From Thermoplasmata archaeon (GTDB lineage: Archaea > Thermoplasmatota > Thermoplasmata > RBG-16-68-12), in the NCBI GenBank assembly GCA_021788795.1, contig JAJYKG010000085.1, forward strand, positions 1 through 8,413: a DNA stretch of 8,413 bases, written 5' to 3'. Position numbers and translations under genes: made by a program. The notes beneath the pieces were generated by a model. It was not told the DNA's origin. It was given only the letters and a program-made list of their open reading frames with translations, and did not search any database. This document shows, piece by piece, positions 6,039 to 8,413 of this stretch (the first letter of the stretch is position 1; each line of letters starts with the position of its first letter).

Positions 6039-6488
6039 CTACGGGCCTAAGGCGCGGCCCTTCCTCTTGGAGAGGACCCGCACGCCCTCGACCCGCGTGG
6101 TGGCATACTGGCCCCGGGCGTCCTTTTCCAGGGATTTGACCATGTCCCAGACCGTGAGCAGGGCGACGGAAACGCCGTAAAGGGCCTCCATTTCCACCCC
6201 CGTCTTGTACGTGGCCTCGACGGTCACGGTGCACACGACGCGGTCCTTGCGGGCGTCGAGCTCCACGCCCGCGGACGTGAGCGGGATGGGGTGGCAGTGG
6301 GGCAGGGTCTGCCACGTGGACTTGATCGCCTGGAGTCCCGCGACCTCCGCCGCGGCGATCGGGTCGCCCTTCGGCACGCGCCGCGCGCGGATCGCCGCGA
6401 CCGTGGCGGGCCGCAGGCGAATCGCGCCCTCCGCCACGGCGCGCCGCGGCACGTCGGGCTTCGCGTGGATGTCGACCATCCGGGCCAT
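6039..6488 (-). CDS. moaC: Cyclic pyranopterin monophosphate synthase MoaC
   Basis: MoaC converts the product of the radical SAM enzyme MoaA, 3',8-cyclo-GTP, into cyclic pyranopterin monophosphate, the first stable intermediate of molybdenum cofactor synthesis. The 149-residue protein has the usual size (E. coli MoaC is about 161). It shows the N-terminal MVDIHAKP (4-11), the LPHCHPIPL active-site motif (62-70), KTGVEMEAL (95-103) and VWDMVK (113-118), all family hallmarks. The ATG at 6488 is chosen because GGAGG sits about five bases upstream; an ATG at 6479 and a GTG at 6500 are alternatives. It is transcribed away from the gene at 6829 and lies on the same strand as the other cofactor genes, but apart from them. 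MoaA, its partner enzyme, is not encoded in the window. Confidence 0.95.
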   Translation of the reverse strand: MARMVDIHAKPDVPRRAVAEGAIRLRPATVAAIRARRVPKGDPIAAAEVAGLQAIKSTWQTLPHCHPIPLTSAGVELDARKDRVVCTVTVEATYKTGVEMEALYGVSVALLTVWDMVKSLEKDARGQYATTRVEGVRVLSKRKGRALGP

Positions 6489-6828
6489 CGCCCCCTCCAC
6501 CGGAGCCTCCGTATTTCACGATTCGCCCGCGGCGGGGATTGTCAAGGCTCCCGCCGCCGTCGGACGCGTCCGACGCCCCGGCGCCATCGCGCGCGCGAGG
6601 CATTGTCAAGTCGACCGCGTCGGACGCCGGAGCGCTTAACTACGCCGCCGACCGCTGAGGCGGGAACGTGCGGATGGGACAAGGCGCGCACGAAGGGATG
6701 GGACGGGACGCCCCTCAGAGGCACCCCGAGATGGCGATTCCTTCTCCGCGTTCCCGCCGCGGGGCCCGGCCGGCTGGGCGGTCCGCGTACGGCTTCGGGG
6801 CCGGGCCGAACGACGTGAGGCGAAGGAA
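6489..6828. other. Divergent intergenic region between moaC and the exported-protein gene
   Basis: These 340 bp separate two divergent genes. Near moaC there is a ribosome site (GGAGG) and an A/T-rich GTGAAATAC on the minus strand about 26 bp before the ATG. The centre (6538-6627) holds a duplicated module and a palindrome, listed separately. CTTAACTAC near 6636 is a possible TATA element for the plus-strand gene, implying a long leader. A 55-codon frame from 6674 overlaps the next gene and is Arg-rich, which I attribute to GC-rich chance reading. No tRNA or other RNA gene is recognisable. Confidence 0.5.
6538..6627. promoter_or_regulatory. Duplicated operator-like module with 16-bp palindrome
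   Basis: ATTGTCAAG occurs at 6538-6546 and again at 6602-6610. Each copy is followed by GTCGGACGC, at 6559-6567 and 6619-6627, after gaps of 12 and 8 bases. In the first copy, GTCGGACG is followed directly by its reverse complement, making a perfect 16-bp palindrome at 6559-6574. Paired direct repeats with a palindrome in a divergent promoter region look like regulator sites, but no regulator is known from the window. Confidence 0.4.
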
Positions 6829-7323
6829 ATGGGAAACCTGAGAGAAATCGTGGGCATCGGCCTGGCCGTCGCGGTCGCCTTCGGCCTCGTCGCCTACCTC
6901 CTGGTCCCCCACGCGGGCCCGAAGAACGAGTCCATCGTGGTGAACCAGCCGCAGGCGCCGACGACCGGAGACACGGGCGGCAGCCCGGGATCCGGGACCT
7001 CCGGGTCGAGTGGCTCGGGATCCGGCAGCTCCGGAGGGAGCTCGGGCGGATCCAGTCCCTCGACCCCGCCGACCCAGCACGTGCGTCCCCCGAAGGTCCA
7101 TGGCAAGAACAGCGAGGGGCCGAAGCATGCGGTGTGCCTGCCCGTGAACGAGCACGTCCAGGGCAACGCCCAGTACCAGGGAGCGAACTGGTACCGCGGC
7201 ACGTGCGCACAGACGGCCGGGGCGAACAGCCAGGGACAGGCGAACGGCCACGCGAACGGGCACGCGCAGGGACCCGCCCTCGCGGCCCAGCAGGCCCGCG
7301 CCGACAAGGGCCACGGGCACTGA
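6829..7323 (+). CDS. Predicted membrane-anchored or exported protein with Gly/Ser linker and His-rich tail
   Basis: I do not recognise a family. The 164-residue protein begins with one membrane segment (about 7-26) after a short N terminus containing R5, so it is probably an N-terminally anchored or exported protein with its bulk outside. A Thr/Pro-containing stretch leads into a low-complexity linker rich in Gly and Ser (about 47-78). The small C-terminal region has two cysteines, C103 and C126, which could form a disulfide, with aromatic residues between them (Y116, W121, Y122). The tail is rich in Gln, Asn, Gly and His, with NGHANGHAQG at 139-148 and a terminal GHGH. The seven histidines after residue 90 could bind metal; that is an inference. 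The ATG at 6829 follows GTGAGG with acceptable spacing. It is read away from moaC and converges with moaE. Confidence 0.72.
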   Translation: MGNLREIVGIGLAVAVAFGLVAYLLVPHAGPKNESIVVNQPQAPTTGDTGGSPGSGTSGSSGSGSGSSGGSSGGSSPSTPPTQHVRPPKVHGKNSEGPKHAVCLPVNEHVQGNAQYQGANWYRGTCAQTAGANSQGQANGHANGHAQGPALAAQQARADKGHGH

Positions 7324-7348
7324 ACCACCTTATCCCTCCGGGGACGCG

Positions 7349-7373
7349 GCCTGGGGCCGAAGCGGCCCCGGGC
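7349..7373. terminator. GC-rich hairpin between convergent genes
   Basis: GGGGCCG (7353-7359) pairs exactly with CGGCCCC (7363-7369) around a 3-base loop, and the stem extends outward through one T-G pair to 11 pairs. It lies between the ends of the 6829 gene and moaE, where a two-way transcription end would be expected. There is no T tract, and archaeal termination does not need a hairpin, so the function is uncertain. Confidence 0.3.
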
Positions 7374-7389
7374 GCCGATTTCTCGCCGC

Positions 7390-7779
7390 TCAGCGCGAGC
7401 GGCGCACCCGCCGCGGCGGCACGGACTTCCAGATGGGGACGATCCGCTTGACCTCGTCCATGACCCAGGCGCAGGCCTCGAAGGCTTCCCGCCGGTGGGC
7501 CGCGGCACAGGCGACGGCCACGGAGTCGCCGCCCACGGGGACGCGCCCGATCCGGTGGGCGATGGAGAGGTCGAGCACGCCGAACTTGGCCTTCGCGCGC
7601 TCCGCGAGGTCGGCGAGGACCTTCTTCGCCATCGGGACGTAGACCTCGTAGTCCAGGGCCGCGACGTCCGCGTCGGCGCGCACGGTCCCGAGGAACAGGA
7701 CGACCGCGCCGGCCTCGTCGCGGCGGACGCTGTCCAGCACCGCGTCCACGTCGATCCGGCGGCGGGTCATCTCGATCAT
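7390..7779 (-). CDS. moaE: Molybdopterin synthase catalytic subunit MoaE
   Basis: MoaE is the large subunit of molybdopterin synthase; it takes sulfur from the thiocarboxylated tail of MoaD and makes the dithiolene of molybdopterin. This 129-residue protein shows the family motifs in order: GAVVLFLGTVR (24-34), LDYEVYVPMAKK (42-53), AHRIGRVPVG (74-83), AAHRREAFEAC (93-103) and VKRIVPIWK (110-118). H95, R96, K111 and K118 have the same relative spacing as the E. coli active-site residues H103, R104, K119 and K126. The protein is slightly shorter than E. coli MoaE (150). The ATG at 7779 overlaps the moaD stop as ATGA and is preferred to an ATG at 7770. Overlap with moaD, which encodes the partner subunit, suggests coupled translation in equal amounts. 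Confidence 0.95.
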   Translation of the reverse strand: MIEMTRRRIDVDAVLDSVRRDEAGAVVLFLGTVRADADVAALDYEVYVPMAKKVLADLAERAKAKFGVLDLSIAHRIGRVPVGGDSVAVACAAAHRREAFEACAWVMDEVKRIVPIWKSVPPRRVRRSR

Positions 7780-8027
7780 GGGCAGCCCCCGCTCACGGGC
7801 GGGAGGAGGGCGACCTCGTCTCCCTCGTGGAGGACGGCCGTAGGGTCCGCGACGGCCAGGTTGACGGCGACCAGCATCGAGCCGCGGTGGGGGGCGAGGC
7901 GGGGGTGCGCGGCGAGGAACGCGTCCAGGAACTGCCCGAGGGTGGTCCCGGGCTCCGCGGTCCACGCGAGCTCCTTCGCGTCGGCGATCTCGCGGTACGT
8001 GGCGAAGAGCATCACGCGGAGGCGCAT
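7776..8027 (-). CDS. moaD: Molybdopterin synthase sulfur carrier subunit MoaD, with -GGCP end
   Basis: MoaD is a ubiquitin-fold protein whose C-terminal glycine is adenylylated, thiocarboxylated and inserted into MoaE. The 83-residue protein starts with RLRVMLFATYREIAD, typical of MoaD, and ends with HEGDEVALLPPVSGGCP. The family normally stops right after Gly-Gly; here Cys-Pro follows. The last codons are GGG GGC TGC CCA TGA, and the final A of CCA with TGA makes the ATGA overlap with moaE. If this is correct, the two extra residues must be removed before activation. The ATG at 8027 is chosen because it begins directly at the conserved domain. In-frame starts at 8054 (ATG) and 8072 (GTG, which would overlap the upstream stop by 4 bp) would add a basic, unconserved extension. 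It is the middle gene of a probable three-gene unit. Confidence 0.9.
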   Translation of the reverse strand: MRLRVMLFATYREIADAKELAWTAEPGTTLGQFLDAFLAAHPRLAPHRGSMLVAVNLAVADPTAVLHEGDEVALLPPVSGGCP

Positions 8028-8068
8028 GCCCCCATGCGATGGCCGCGGCCCCATTTGGCGTTTGTGCC

Positions 8069-8305
8069 TCACGGGCCGGGCAGGCGCGCCAGGAGCGCGG
8101 CCCGGCGGGCGCGGAGCTCCTCGGCCACGCGGTCGTAGTAGACGGCCACCGCGGTCTCGAGCCGGCCGCGCGCCGCGGCGGACCGCGGCGAACCGATGTA
8201 CTGGAACACCTGGACGCGGCGTCCGCCGCGCTCCTCGTAGTGCCAGAAGTAGAGGTACGGGCGCCCGCGGATCGCCTTCGTGGTGAGGCCACAGCCAACC
8301 TGCAT
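8069..8305 (-). CDS. Small Arg-rich protein upstream of moaDE, unknown function
   Basis: I cannot assign a function. The 78-residue protein opens with a short lead and then KAIRGRPYLYFWHYEE (about 10-25), GGRRVQVFQYIGSP (about 27-40) and a charged Arg/Ala helix to the end. A K-x-I-x-GR-x-Y-x-Y start followed by a YIGSP- or YLGP-like strand recurs in small archaeal hypothetical proteins and at the front of some transposase-related proteins, from memory; it suggests a small beta hairpin plus helix that may bind nucleic acid. The ATG at 8305 is chosen because an A/T-rich TATA-like element lies about 22-29 bp upstream. A GTG at 8374, with GATAAGG upstream of it, would add 23 residues. Its stop is 41 bp before moaD on the same strand, so it is probably co-transcribed with moaD and moaE. 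Confidence 0.65.
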   Translation of the reverse strand: MQVGCGLTTKAIRGRPYLYFWHYEERGGRRVQVFQYIGSPRSAAARGRLETAVAVYYDRVAEELRARRAALLARLPGP

Positions 8306-8323
8306 CGGCTTCGATATCGCGTT

Positions 8324-8339
8324 AACCTTATTCAAGGTT
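8324..8339 (-). promoter_or_regulatory. TATA-like element inside a 6-bp inverted repeat
   Basis: AACCTT (8324-8329) and AAGGTT (8334-8339) are exact inverted repeats around ATTC. On the minus strand the core TTGAATAA lies 22-29 bp before the ATG at 8305, the right place for an archaeal TATA box. The overlap of a possible promoter with an inverted repeat could allow a repressor to block it. Confidence 0.35.
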
Positions 8340-8413
8340 GCTTCGTTGCTGGAATCTGGACCCGGGACCCCCACCCCTTCATTTCCGTTGGAAACCCTTA
8401 TCGGGCTGTCCCC

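Noticed and set aside
6674..6841. Possible 55-codon leader gene before the 6829 gene
   Set aside because: Arg/Gly/Pro-rich, no ribosome site, overlaps the start of the better-supported gene.
7390..8298. A 302-codon frame that would extend MoaE through moaD
   Set aside because: The upstream part is the moaD region in the wrong frame; the conserved MoaE begins at 7779.
8324..8339. A second IS end, because AACCTTA here resembles the right IS repeat
   Set aside because: Only about seven bases match and no transposase remnant is next to it; better explained as a promoter element.
1..8413. CRISPR array, tRNA or rRNA genes
   Set aside because: No regularly spaced repeats and no tRNA- or rRNA-like sequence were seen on either strand.

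Overview
This window is GC-rich and almost certainly archaeal. Several genes have a TATA-like element about 25-32 bp before the start codon and no Shine-Dalgarno sequence, as in leaderless archaeal transcripts. The gene content fits: a radical SAM protein with a C-terminal helix-hairpin-helix (COG1031 type), a DUF5654-like membrane protein, a MoaB-type molybdopterin adenylyltransferase and a one-finger C2H2 protein. A high-GC uncultivated lineage such as a Thermoplasmatota relative is my guess; the lineage cannot be fixed from this sequence alone.

Layout. 1-135 (+) is the 3' end of a C2H2 zinc-finger gene. 114-2358 (-) holds moaB, moeA (4-bp ATGA overlap with moaB) and a GNAT acetyltransferase with its own apparent promoter. 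2409-3490 is an insertion sequence with imperfect terminal inverted repeats and a DDE transposase; its frame has no stop inside the element and runs on to 4002. 3641-3985 (+) encodes a four-helix membrane protein made of two related halves. 4026-5651 (-) is the COG1031-type radical SAM protein. 5703-5966 (-) is a small DUF5654-like membrane protein with a strong Shine-Dalgarno sequence and a perfect 9-bp stem-loop upstream. 6039-6488 (-) is moaC. 6489-6828 is a divergent intergenic region with a duplicated sequence module and a 16-bp palindrome. 6829-7323 (+) encodes an exported or membrane-anchored Gly/Ser-linker protein with two cysteines and a His-rich tail. 7390-8305 (-) is a cluster of moaE, moaD and a small Arg-rich protein.

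The unifying theme is molybdenum/tungsten cofactor synthesis. MoaC acts at the pyranopterin step. MoaD plus MoaE form molybdopterin synthase. MoaB adenylylates molybdopterin and MoeA inserts the metal. All are on the minus strand, in three blocks separated by an IS and by unrelated membrane-protein genes. The GTP cyclase moaA and a MoaD-activating enzyme are not in the window. The most unusual detail is that the MoaD frame ends in Gly-Gly-Cys-Pro rather than a free Gly-Gly.
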